A DNA stretch of 64,000 nucleotides from Gemmatimonadaceae bacterium (GTDB taxonomy: Bacteria > Gemmatimonadota > Gemmatimonadetes > Gemmatimonadales > Gemmatimonadaceae), in assembly GCA_013813715.1 (NCBI GenBank), contig JACCRF010000178.1, forward strand, positions 1 to 64,000, in the 5' to 3' direction. The notes beneath the pieces were generated by a model, which saw only the letters and a list, made by a program, of their open reading frames with translations, did no database searches and was not told where the DNA came from. The position numbers and the translations under genes were made by a program. Below are positions 33,706 to 41,510 of this stretch, in pieces. Position 1 is the stretch's first letter. Every line of letters starts with the position of its first letter.

Positions 33706-33813
33706 GCGTACAGGCGTCCCCGCGCGACTCGTTGGCCTTCGCCGAGAAAGGCACGCCATTGACGAGCGCCTGGCTGCCGCAACGCAAATCACGATGGATG
33801 CCTGCCGAGCGAT

Positions 33814-33857
33814 GGGCGCATTAGCGGCGGGCGCATTAGCGGCGGGCGCATTAACGG
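33814..33857 (+). repeat. 15-bp tandem repeat, three copies
   Basis: The unit GGGCGCATTAGCGGC is repeated twice and is followed by a third copy with one base changed (TTAACGG). It is upstream of the lipoprotein gene at 33929. Confidence 0.85.
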
Positions 33858-33928
33858 TTCGCCTCACGCGGCTGACCATTCAGCCGACCGAGCCGGCGTC
33901 GGGAACGGCATTTGCCCCGTTTGGGCCC

Positions 33929-34600
33929 ATGAGATTGCAATCCGTTGTCGCGGTCCTGATTGTCGCCGCGGGATGCACGATTTCGGAAAAGTCTCAGCCG
34001 CCGGAGGTCGATACCGTAGCAGTTGGATCTGCCACCGAACCGACGGAGTCAACCGGATTTGGCGGCTCGACACCCTCACCGGCGCCGGGCACGGGGAGCG
34101 ATTCCGCATCGGGGTCCAGCCGCACATGCGGAGCGTACGGCATGCCACTCCTAACCGACAGGGGAATTGGCGCGCTGACTCCTGGAATGACAGTCGACGA
34201 GGCCAAGCGACTCTGCGACGTGACCAGCGATGCTCGCGTGCCTGGAAGTGAAGGAATGATGGAACGGATTCTCGTCGTAGACGTCGCTGGCGAGACCGTG
34301 CGCGCGCTCGTGAACGAAAACAGGATAATACGCCTCGACGTCCGGACGCCGCGCTATCTCACCCGCGACTCACTCGGCGTGGACACGTCACTCGGTCGCC
34401 TCGCGGCCATGCGCGGAGCGCAGTTTCACCCCGGTGAGGATGGTATCTACGCCTTCGTCGCCGCACACTGCGCTCTGAGCTTCCGATTCTCTCTGCCGAT
34501 GCGGCCGCCCGCGGGAGGTGTGTGGACCGCGCGCACGATCAACGCTGCGCACGGCGACGCCGCAGTGAACAGGATTCTAGTCACCGAGTGCCGGACCTAA
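33929..34600 (+). CDS. lipoprotein of unknown function
   Basis: 223 aa from ATG 33929 (MRLQSVVAVLIVAAGCTISE), giving a lipoprotein signal with lipobox AAGC. The ORF is open further upstream but that part is low complexity and reads through the tandem repeat. A Ser/Thr/Pro/Gly linker follows (GSTPSPAPGTGSDSASGSS), then a small domain: TDRGIGALTPGMTVDEAKRL, VLVNENRIIRLDVRTPRYLT, RDSLGVDTSLGRLAAMRGAQ, GIYAFVAAHCALSFRF. The final block, G-x-D-x-x-x-x-x-L, recalls domains found in small Gemmatimonadota lipoproteins, but I cannot name the family. Confidence 0.7.
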   Translation: MRLQSVVAVLIVAAGCTISEKSQPPEVDTVAVGSATEPTESTGFGGSTPSPAPGTGSDSASGSSRTCGAYGMPLLTDRGIGALTPGMTVDEAKRLCDVTSDARVPGSEGMMERILVVDVAGETVRALVNENRIIRLDVRTPRYLTRDSLGVDTSLGRLAAMRGAQFHPGEDGIYAFVAAHCALSFRFSLPMRPPAGGVWTARTINAAHGDAAVNRILVTECRT

Positions 34601-34847
34601 CGGAGCACATCTCGTACGAGACTCTCGATGGCCGAGTCCGCAGCGGCGCGGGCACCGCCGAGCGGACACCACGCGTGCACCGGCGGGCAGAATTCCGCGC
34701 TCGTCCCAGGAATGCCGTAGATGAATCCCCCATCTACAGTGTTGCGTAGAACCCATCGAAGCGTTGACACGCTAGCCAACGCCAAGCTCTGGAAGCGTCT
34801 CCGGAGTGCAAGTGCCCACTTATGCCGTACAATCGAGGAGTGGCCCC

Positions 34848-35312
34848 GTGATCGATCGTATCCTTCCGGCGTGCATCGACAACCGCTACCGTGGTCACCG
34901 CCTGGGGCTCTGGTTGTTCGTGCCGATCACCTTCATAAACGTGTCGAGGAGCCTTACTCACCTCTTCAAGGCTGACGGCGGGGCACAGTCGATCTCCACG
35001 ATACCGCTCGATACCTATTCATCCTCCGCGGCGCAGAACATCGTGGGACTTTTCGCGCGCATCGGGCTCGAGCAGTTGCTGCTGGCGTCGCTGTTTGTCC
35101 TGGTCCTCGTCCGGTATCGGGCGATGATTCCGCTCATGTACGTCCTGATCGTGGCGCACTACATTGGCGCAAGAGTCGTCTCGCAAGTAAAGCCGCTCGT
35201 ATTAACCGGGACGTCAGGCGTGAGGACGCCGTTTCTGGTGATCGCGGTTCTGAGCGTCGCGGGTCTCGTTTTATCACTGATCGGACGAGGGTATGCGGAG
35301 AAGTCTCAATGA
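34848..35312 (+). CDS. small integral membrane protein
   Basis: 154 aa from GTG 34848, chosen because of the gaggag RBS at 34835-34840; the track start is earlier. Four hydrophobic helices are visible: GLWLFVPITFINVSRSL, GLEQLLLASLFVLVLVRY, MIPLMYVLIVAHYIGARVVS, and FLVIAVLSVAGLVLSLIGRG. The family is unknown. The stop overlaps nothing important, but an ATG frame 75 bp downstream begins the next gene, so the two may be co-transcribed. Confidence 0.65.
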   Translation: MIDRILPACIDNRYRGHRLGLWLFVPITFINVSRSLTHLFKADGGAQSISTIPLDTYSSSAAQNIVGLFARIGLEQLLLASLFVLVLVRYRAMIPLMYVLIVAHYIGARVVSQVKPLVLTGTSGVRTPFLVIAVLSVAGLVLSLIGRGYAEKSQ

Positions 35313-35387
35313 CCACCGACGTCCGTGAAATCGCACCACCGACCCTGTTGCGCGCCGGCCGGGCCTGCCCCCGCGAGGAGTTTTCAT

Positions 35388-36778
35388 ATGTACCGACGCT
35401 TCAAAGTATCTCTGATCGCCGCGTGCGCATTCGTCCCGGCTTCCGTCGTCGCACAAGGCTCGATTGCCATCCGAAACGTCACGGTTATTTCGATGACCGA
35501 CGCAAAACCGTCGGTGAGTCAGACCGTCAGCGTTCGCAACGGCCGTATCGTCGAAATCGGTGCGACGGCGAGAGTCCGAGTGCCTGCTGGCGCGACCGTG
35601 GTGGACGGAAGCGGCAAGTATCTCATCCCCGGGTTGTTCGAGATGCATGGCCACGCATCGAAAACCAGATCCTCCGCCCTCGGACTATACGTCCTGAATG
35701 GTGTCACGACCATTCGGGATCAGGGGAGCGAGCACGCCGAAGTGGTTCGCTGGCGCAGGGAGGTTACGGCTGGCACGCGCGTGGGACCGCGGATGCTGAT
35801 TGCCGGGCCCTATCTCGAGTCACTCAGAAACATCGAACGCATGCGCCGCGACCCTCCCGAGTCGCGCGTCGAGCCGTTCGAGCGCGCCCGCATCGCGATC
35901 GGCTCGCCTGACGAGGCGTGGCGGGTCGTCGATTCGCTGGCCGTCCTCGAGATTGACCATTCAAGATCCGCACGGTGCAAGACCGCGAGACCTATCTGGC
36001 AATCGCCAAAGCCGTGCACGCTCACGGGAAACGGCTTACCGGGCATGTCGTGAGCGGGTCACCCGCGACGTTCCTCGAGGCTGGACAGGACGGGGCTGAC
36101 CACGGTTTCCCACTTACAATGGACTCCCTGGCGCGCGCGGAGCGAATGACGTTCTGGCGCGCACTCGCTACGCGGGACGTAGGCGTCGTTCCCACCCTCG
36201 TCACGATCACGGAGTCGGTGATCCGACCGTTGGATTATTTCCACGCTCTCATGTCTGACACGACCGGGGCGGTGCATCCCCTGCGACCGTACATTTCGGC
36301 TTTCTTGATTCTCGATTGGCGCGAGCAAGTCGAGGAAGTCACTCCCGAGCGCCGCACGGCCCTGGAGGGCGCCTGGCCCATCTGGCTCAAGCACCTCCGC
36401 GAGATGCGCGAGGCCGGCGTTCGGATCATGGCAGGGTCTGATGTCGCCGTCCTGAACATCTTTCCCGGCGCTTCGCTCCACGAGGAGCTCCGCCTCTTCG
36501 TCGACTCGGTCGGAATGACGCCGAGGGAGGCGCTGGCGAGCGCCACCCGCAAACCTGCCGAATGGCTCGGCCTGGCTGACTCAGTGGGGACAATTGAAAC
36601 AGGCAAGGTGGCAGATCTTGTCCTGCTTGACGGCGATCCGCTCTCCGATATCACCAACACGCGTCGCATTGCCGCCGTTGTACTGCGTGGACGCCTCTTT
36701 CAACGGCGAGATCTCGATGAACTCCTCGCGAGCGTAGCGGCGATGCCGGACCAGCGCGTGAACGATTGGGTCCGCTAA
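35388..36778 (+). pseudogene. secreted amidohydrolase (imidazolonepropionase-like), frameshifted
   Basis: The gene starts at ATG 35388 with signal MYRRFKVSLIAACAFVPASVVAQ. First frame: IAIRNVTVISMTDAKPSVSQ, LIPGLFEMHGHASKT (metal HxH), LNGVTTIRDQGSEHA. It continues to LAVLEIDH, after which the conserved FKIRTVQDRETYL appears in the next frame, carrying KRLTGHVVSGSPATFLEAG, AGVRIMAGSDVAVLNIFPGA (catalytic Asp) and LGLADSVGTIETGKVADLVL. Restoring one T at CATT near 35961 joins the frames to about 463 aa. It is a single-base lesion in an otherwise intact gene, or a sequencing error. Confidence 0.85.
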
Positions 36779-36792
36779 AGCGCAGTTAGCGG
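36772..36792. terminator. hairpin between convergent genes
   Basis: CCGCTAA (36772-36778, including the amidohydrolase stop) pairs with TTAGCGG (36786-36792) across a 7-nt loop. It is symmetric, so it could serve both the amidohydrolase and blaI transcripts. There is no U-run, so it would be a weak or Rho-assisted stop. Confidence 0.35.
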
Positions 36793-36810
36793 CCCGGGTC
36801 GGATCGCCGC

Positions 36811-37185
36811 CTATCGCCGCTTCGCGGGGCGCTTCAACAAGTCGCGCATGCGCGCGAGCTCCTTTTCCGACAGCCGATTCTGCTCCATGAGATGAGCTAG
36901 GAGCTTGATCGGCGACCCGCCATAGATCTTGTCCAACACGCGGCTTAGCGCCGACTCGCCGGCTGTCTCGGGGTCGATCGCGGGAAAATAGACGTGCGTC
37001 TTCCCCTCGCCGCGTCGATGCGAAACGTAACCCTTCATCTCCAGCGTCCGAATCATGCTGGAGATGCTCGTGTACGCCAAATCTGGGTCTATCCGATCGC
37101 GGACCTCGGTCACGGTCGCCTCGCCAAGGTCCCAGAGCACGCTCATTATGTCCAGCTCGCGCTGGGTCAGATGGAGGTCGGTCAT
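36811..37185 (-). CDS. blaI: BlaI/MecI-family repressor
   Basis: 124 aa from Met at 37185 (MTDLHLTQRELDIMSVLWDL), the normal start; the track extension of 26 residues is arginine-rich noise. Winged-helix signature: LGEATVTEVRDRI, LAYTSISSMIRTLEMKGYVS, RRGEGKTHVYFPAI. The C-terminal dimer part (SALSRVLDKIYGGSPIKLLA) follows. In the family an M56 sensor protease cleaves the repressor on a cell-wall signal. The M56 gene upstream here is broken, so the repressor may be constitutive. Confidence 0.9.
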   Translation of the reverse strand: MTDLHLTQRELDIMSVLWDLGEATVTEVRDRIDPDLAYTSISSMIRTLEMKGYVSHRRGEGKTHVYFPAIDPETAGESALSRVLDKIYGGSPIKLLAHLMEQNRLSEKELARMRDLLKRPAKRR

Positions 37186-37199
37186 CGTTGAGGTACGAT

Positions 37200-37700
37200 A
37201 ACCTCTGCAGCCCGCACGGTCAGGGTGTCGTCGTCGGGCCCGATGCGATCGTGACATGCGCACCGGACCTCCGTGCGACTACGGGGTGCGGCATCGACAA
37301 CACAATGAACAGGAGGACGCATGCCATGCTGGGCAGCAGGAATCGCTGAACATGCCGGCGCGTGGCACCGGTGCCAGGAGTAAGGTAAGGCGTCGCTCGA
37401 GCGACCCCATCCCTCCCAGAAGCGCCGGTTGAAGGCGCGGACCACGGCTCGCGGCCTCCGCGACCTTGAGCAGAAGCTCTCCGTATGCGGTCGCGTCGCC
37501 GAGCGCCGACACCACCCGATTGTCGCAGTCCATCTCAACCGCCAGCCGCAGCCGCCGTAGCTGCCACCAGAGGGCGAGATTCCACGGCGTCAGGTTATCA
37601 AGAGCGATATCGCGAAAAGAAGACGCGCGTCGTGTGCCGTCCGATGCTCATCCTCGTGACGCAGGACATATCGCCGCTGGACTGAGGGCCAAGCCTACGA
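37200..37700 (-). pseudogene. broken BlaR1-like M56 membrane protease
   Basis: Frame-broken pieces in order on the minus strand: QRRYVLRHEDEHRTAHDARL LFAISLLI (M56 helix with HExxH as HEDEH), LTPWNLALWWQLRRLRLAVE with MDCDNRVVSALGDATAYGEL (the E-x-D-C-D region), LLGGMGSLERRLTLLLAP, then FLLPSMACVLLFIVLSMPHP, a last transmembrane helix. At least two frame changes lie between them, and nothing upstream of 37700 resembles the N-terminal helices. In known systems the order is blaI then blaR1; here the remnant is 5' of blaI. Confidence 0.65.
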
Positions 37701-37905
37701 CATCGCTTCGGTGTTTTTCGGATTGCAGTGCGTCCTGTTTGCGATGCCAACCGGATACGGTTTGAAATCCAACGGCGATGAGCCGTGTTATTGATCGTGT
37801 TCTTGAATTACTCTTTTCTTGGAGACTTGACAGATGGCGCCTCATAGGAGAGCGCCGCGGCTGATCGCAACCTGCGGTCTACGCAACCGTTTCTCTTAAC
37901 AGCCT

Positions 37906-38529
37906 TTGAACATCCGGGCCAGTTACGATTCTGCGGCCAGCGCATACGCTGAGCACCTGTTCCTGGAGCTCGAGCAGAAACCCTTGGACCGCCATATCCT
38001 CAACCGCTTCGCTGAATCCGTGCAGGGGCGAGGCCTCGTCGCCGATCTGGGCTGCGGGCCGGGCCATGTAGCGAAGCATTTGTACGAGCAAAACGTCACT
38101 GTTCTTGGTATCGACCTCTCTCCGGAAATGGTTCGCTGCGCGACGCGCTTGTGCCCGGGTGTCGAATTCCGGGTAGGCGATATGCAGTCGCTCGATCTCC
38201 CAGCAGCAGGTCTCGCCGGAATCGTGGCGTTCTACTCCATCGTGCATTTCGAGACGTTCGACCTGGGTCCGGTTTTCCTCGAATGCCGGCGGGTTCTTGC
38301 ACGCCACGGTTTGATGCTGCTGGCGTTCCACATCGGCGATCAGGCGGTCCACGTAGATGATTTGTGGGGCAGGCCAGTCGATCTCGATTTCCATTTTCAC
38401 CAACCGAGTGACGTGATCGGTGAGCTGGAGGCCGCGGGCTTTGTCGTCACCGAATCAATAGAGCGCGAGCCCTACGAAGGCGCCGAATACCGCAGCCGCC
38501 GGTGTTACCTGCTCGCCACCGCCGTTTAG
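37906..38529 (+). CDS. class I SAM-dependent methyltransferase
   Basis: 207 aa, TTG start. Rossmann methyltransferase motifs: VADLGCGPGHVAKHLYEQNV (motif I), VLGIDLSPEMVRCATRLCPG (acidic end of strand 2), EFRVGDMQSLDLPAAGLAGI, VAFYSIVHFE, CRRVLARHGLMLLAFHIG. It resembles the UbiE/MenG-like superfamily used on small molecules. The substrate is unknown. It is isolated, and an ATT-poor stretch precedes it, so its promoter is unclear. Confidence 0.85.
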   Translation: MNIRASYDSAASAYAEHLFLELEQKPLDRHILNRFAESVQGRGLVADLGCGPGHVAKHLYEQNVTVLGIDLSPEMVRCATRLCPGVEFRVGDMQSLDLPAAGLAGIVAFYSIVHFETFDLGPVFLECRRVLARHGLMLLAFHIGDQAVHVDDLWGRPVDLDFHFHQPSDVIGELEAAGFVVTESIEREPYEGAEYRSRRCYLLATAV

Positions 38530-38894
38530 CGACAAGCAGTTTTTCGGATGCAGCTTCCGGCGCGAAAGTTATTGTGTGCTTGCAGCCAGTTTGGCAGGGG
38601 GCGGCCGGGTCAAGCCAACCGTTTGCTGCACCCGCATTCCACCCCCTTACCGGTGCCGGCGGCCTGATCTTGGAATCACCAGGTCATTTTGATGAAGCCG
38701 AGTACCAGCGCCAGCTGAGCACGGGGTCCCGCCTTCGCCGGCGTCAGTACGGACAAACTGAGCGTTCCGTTCACTGAGTGCGGCCAAGGACGGGGATTGC
38801 GGGCGGCGATGCCGACGCCGCGCCGAGGCGGCGATTATCCGCGCCGAGGCGGCGATTATCCGCGCCGAGTTCTGCTAGAGCGGCCGGCCTGTGA
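38530..38894. other. intergenic with 21-bp tandem repeat
   Basis: From 38822 to 38863 a 21-bp unit (begins GCCGAGGCGGCG, ends ATTATCCGC) occurs twice perfectly, plus a partial third copy. The rest has no recognisable gene. It precedes the DUF5996 remnant stop. Confidence 0.6.
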
Positions 38895-39268
38895 TCACGC
38901 CGGTGGTACGTTCTCTCCACTGCTTGACACTCGCTCGAGGTCGGCGCTCCACGAGCCCAGCCTTGAAGCAATCTCATAAGTGGCTTGCAGGAACTCATGT
39001 ACCAAGGCGTCGGGGTCATCAGCCTCAATCACCTCTTCGTACGGAAGTATCCACTCACGCAGGGTCTGATCGTATCGCGCAGCGGACGGACGTATCGGGG
39101 CCGTGGCGCAACCCGCCGGCTCTGGGTAGGCATACGCATAGAATGCGGGCTCCTGAACCGGCCCCTCCGCTGAGCCCGGCCACCACCCCGCGCTAATGCA
39201 TTCGTGCGAATACGCCTCGCGCGCCACGAAATCGGCGAGGCGTGGGATGCCTCCGGGATGCCGCGGTC
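38895..39268 (-). pseudogene. DUF5996 C-terminal fragment
   Basis: The reading PRHPGGIPRLADFVAREAYS, CISAGWWPGSAEG, EPAFYAYAYPEPAGCATAPI, RPSAARYDQTLREWILPYEE, VIEADDPDALVHEFLQATYE is the C-terminal half of DUF5996 proteins (normal length about 290-310 aa). A TGA precedes PRHPGG at 39269, so the N-terminal part is lost. The track shows only the portion after the internal GTG. The function of the family is unknown. Confidence 0.7.
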
Positions 39269-39479
39269 AGGTGTACCCAGTTGCTGCCGATCGCCAGGCA
39301 TTCCTCGCAACCTTCCGGCGTTCGGGGCTCGACATCGCGGATGTCAGCCAGATGTGCGCAGCGTTGTGTCATTCCAGGCTCTCCTCGGCGCTTCTTTCCG
39401 AAGGTAGCGTTGCGACCTGACTGCCGCGAGTCGTCAGCTGGCTGACCCGCCAACCTTTTGTCGGGGCCGACGGTCGCGG

Positions 39480-40124
39480 TCACGGACGGAATGCGCCGGT
39501 GCGGGCCTCGTAGCGACGCTTCTCTCCGCCTAGGAGCCGCACGACCACCGTCCGGACGCCGCGTGATACCGCGGTGCCCGGATTCTTCTTGCCCCGCACC
39601 GCGGGCTTGAGCTCGCCGCGAAGCCATCGCTCCACTTCATCCAGCTCGGTGAGCGAAAGCATCTCGATGTCGAGTACCAGATTGTAATAGCTCTTCTGCG
39701 CGCGCTTCGGCGGCGAGACGGGCGCTGGAAAAGGAGCGTCGATCGCCGCAGAGGCCCCCGCAATGTCGGCAAAAGTGCCGAGGGCGGCGGTGCGTCTTCC
39801 AACTGCGCGGAAAACCTGATACACGCCGGCCAGTGCGTCATAGCGGACGACAACATCCCACTCGGCAACAGCCTTGATGTCGTCGAACCAACCGCCGCCC
39901 TCCCATCGCTCCATGCGGTAGTGCAGTCGCGCCGGGAAACCGTTGCGCAGCAAATCCCGCATCCCACCGTCAGCTATCAGCGCGGAAGAGCGCACCATCG
40001 GCGGCTCGGACGCGAGCCGCGCGCGTTCCGGCAGAACGATGTGGAGTTGCGGCTTCTGTGCTCCTGCCGCCGCGGCGCGAAACAGCAGAACGGCGCCGCA
40101 GAGAATTACATGCGTGTTGCGCAC
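39480..40124 (-). CDS. DUF4390 secreted protein
   Basis: 214 aa with signal peptide MRNTHVILCGAVLLFRAAAAGA. Family features: LRNGFPARLHYRMERWEGGG, WFDDIKAVAEWDVVVRYDAL, SYYNLVLDIEMLSLTELDEV, ERWLRGELKP. DUF4390 proteins are usually encoded beside the NtrY/NtrX two-component genes, as here, where this is the last gene of that operon, 3 bp after the barrel gene. The function is unknown; periplasmic location is inferred. Confidence 0.85.
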   Translation of the reverse strand: MRNTHVILCGAVLLFRAAAAGAQKPQLHIVLPERARLASEPPMVRSSALIADGGMRDLLRNGFPARLHYRMERWEGGGWFDDIKAVAEWDVVVRYDALAGVYQVFRAVGRRTAALGTFADIAGASAAIDAPFPAPVSPPKRAQKSYYNLVLDIEMLSLTELDEVERWLRGELKPAVRGKKNPGTAVSRGVRTVVVRLLGGEKRRYEARTGAFRP

Positions 40125-40127
40125 GAA

Positions 40128-41510
40128 TCAGAAGCGGTTGCGAATCCGAACGAAGAAGTTCGCGGGCTCCTTCGATGCTGAAACCGCTTTCGCGACGTAG
40201 ATGCCCGCGATGCCGAGATCGAGGCCAAGTCCGACGTCGGTCCTGAACGTGTCGAACGAGGGAAATGACCCCGATGGATACCGAAGGATTCCCTCGCGTT
40301 CACCGACAAGCCACCCGCGGCCGGCATCCACGAAGGCGACAGCGGACGGTTTCACCCGGAACACCGCCCCACGCACACGCAGTCCGTTCCGCGTAAACAC
40401 GTCTATCAGTTCCGACTGGAGCTCGTGGCGGTACTCGAGCTGCGCCAGCGCGATCCGCTCGCAGAGAGCCGGCCTTCCTGCCGGGGCGTTGGGATCGGTG
40501 CTGCATTGGCCGACATCCGTGCCTAGCGAGGTCCTTCTGAAATCGAATCCGGGGACGGTTCCTATTCCGCCCACGGAGAGCCTTCGCTGTAGTGGCAGCG
40601 GATCGCCGTGCAGCCATCCCGCGAGCACTAGTCTCCCGTTGAGCTGTCGCAGCGGGGAGATGCGGTTGTACTTGCGAAGGTCCACAAATGCGCGACCGTA
40701 GCTGACGCGAAGGGGTAGTCGCGGCGGGTCAGTGACTCCGCTGCGATCCTCCAGCTCACCGACCGCACGCTCGTACCTCGCGCTCACGAACCATCCCGAC
40801 CACGGATTGAAATCGCTGTTGCGCGAGTCCATATCCACCAGGATGTCCGCGACGTGCATCCTCCCATCGTCCATTCGAGGATTGGTTCGCCACGACTCGT
40901 CGCCGCGGAACAGCGTGAACACGTCGCGCGCAGAACGAGAGCTCCAGCGCTCGTCGCTGTATCCGACGGCGACGGTGGCGTTGTCGCCGGCGAACGCGGA
41001 TACGTGGAGCCTTCCGCCGTGCCGCCCGAAATAGTCGAGGTAGTCGCGCTTGAGAAAGAACGCGGCGAGCCCGGCATCCGGCTCTCCGAGTTGCCATCTC
41101 TCGACCGGAGCGACCTCGTCGAATGTCGACGCGCCGACGGTGACCCCCTGATTGTGTCCGAATCGCAGATCGGCGGTAAGACGATGTCCCAGGTTCTCGG
41201 CGTCCCAGTGAAAGCCATGGGCACTTCGGATGATTCCGAGGGCCGCAACGAAAAGCTCGGTGTCGTGGATGACGCCGCGGTACGTCGGTCCAACGAGCAC
41301 CGGAAGCCCTTCGACGCGGTTGTATGTCTTTCCCGACGTGATCGTGAGCCCGCCACGGTCACCCTCCCGGTACAGCAGGGACCAGATGTTGCTGCTGGTG
41401 TCGCGAACGGCCGTATCGGGCGGAATGCCCGGCTGCTGCGCTCCCGCTGCGGCAACCGACGCGACGAGCGCGACGCCGAACGCAGCTGCCCGTACGATTC
41501 GGGGGGTCAC
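40128..41510 (-). CDS. outer-membrane beta-barrel protein (BamA/Omp85-type surface antigen)
   Basis: 460 aa with signal peptide MTPRIVRAAAFGVALVASVA. Repeated amphipathic strands fill the rest, with Omp85-like blocks: RLSVGGIGTVPGFDFRRTSL (the L6 V/I-R-G-F region, here PGFDFR), LAQLEYRHELQS, AVAFVDAGRGWL, YPSGSFPSFDTFRTDVGLGL, ending with the C-terminal aromatic RIRNRF that targets barrels to Bam. POTRA domains are absent or reduced. The start overlaps the ntrX-like stop by four bases. Confidence 0.8.
   Translation of the reverse strand: MTPRIVRAAAFGVALVASVAAAGAQQPGIPPDTAVRDTSSNIWSLLYREGDRGGLTITSGKTYNRVEGLPVLVGPTYRGVIHDTELFVAALGIIRSAHGFHWDAENLGHRLTADLRFGHNQGVTVGASTFDEVAPVERWQLGEPDAGLAAFFLKRDYLDYFGRHGGRLHVSAFAGDNATVAVGYSDERWSSRSARDVFTLFRGDESWRTNPRMDDGRMHVADILVDMDSRNSDFNPWSGWFVSARYERAVGELEDRSGVTDPPRLPLRVSYGRAFVDLRKYNRISPLRQLNGRLVLAGWLHGDPLPLQRRLSVGGIGTVPGFDFRRTSLGTDVGQCSTDPNAPAGRPALCERIALAQLEYRHELQSELIDVFTRNGLRVRGAVFRVKPSAVAFVDAGRGWLVGEREGILRYPSGSFPSFDTFRTDVGLGLDLGIAGIYVAKAVSASKEPANFFVRIRNRF

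Noticed and set aside
34806-34847. upstream start of the small membrane protein
   Set aside because: No RBS precedes it, while the GTG at 34848 has GAGGAG upstream.
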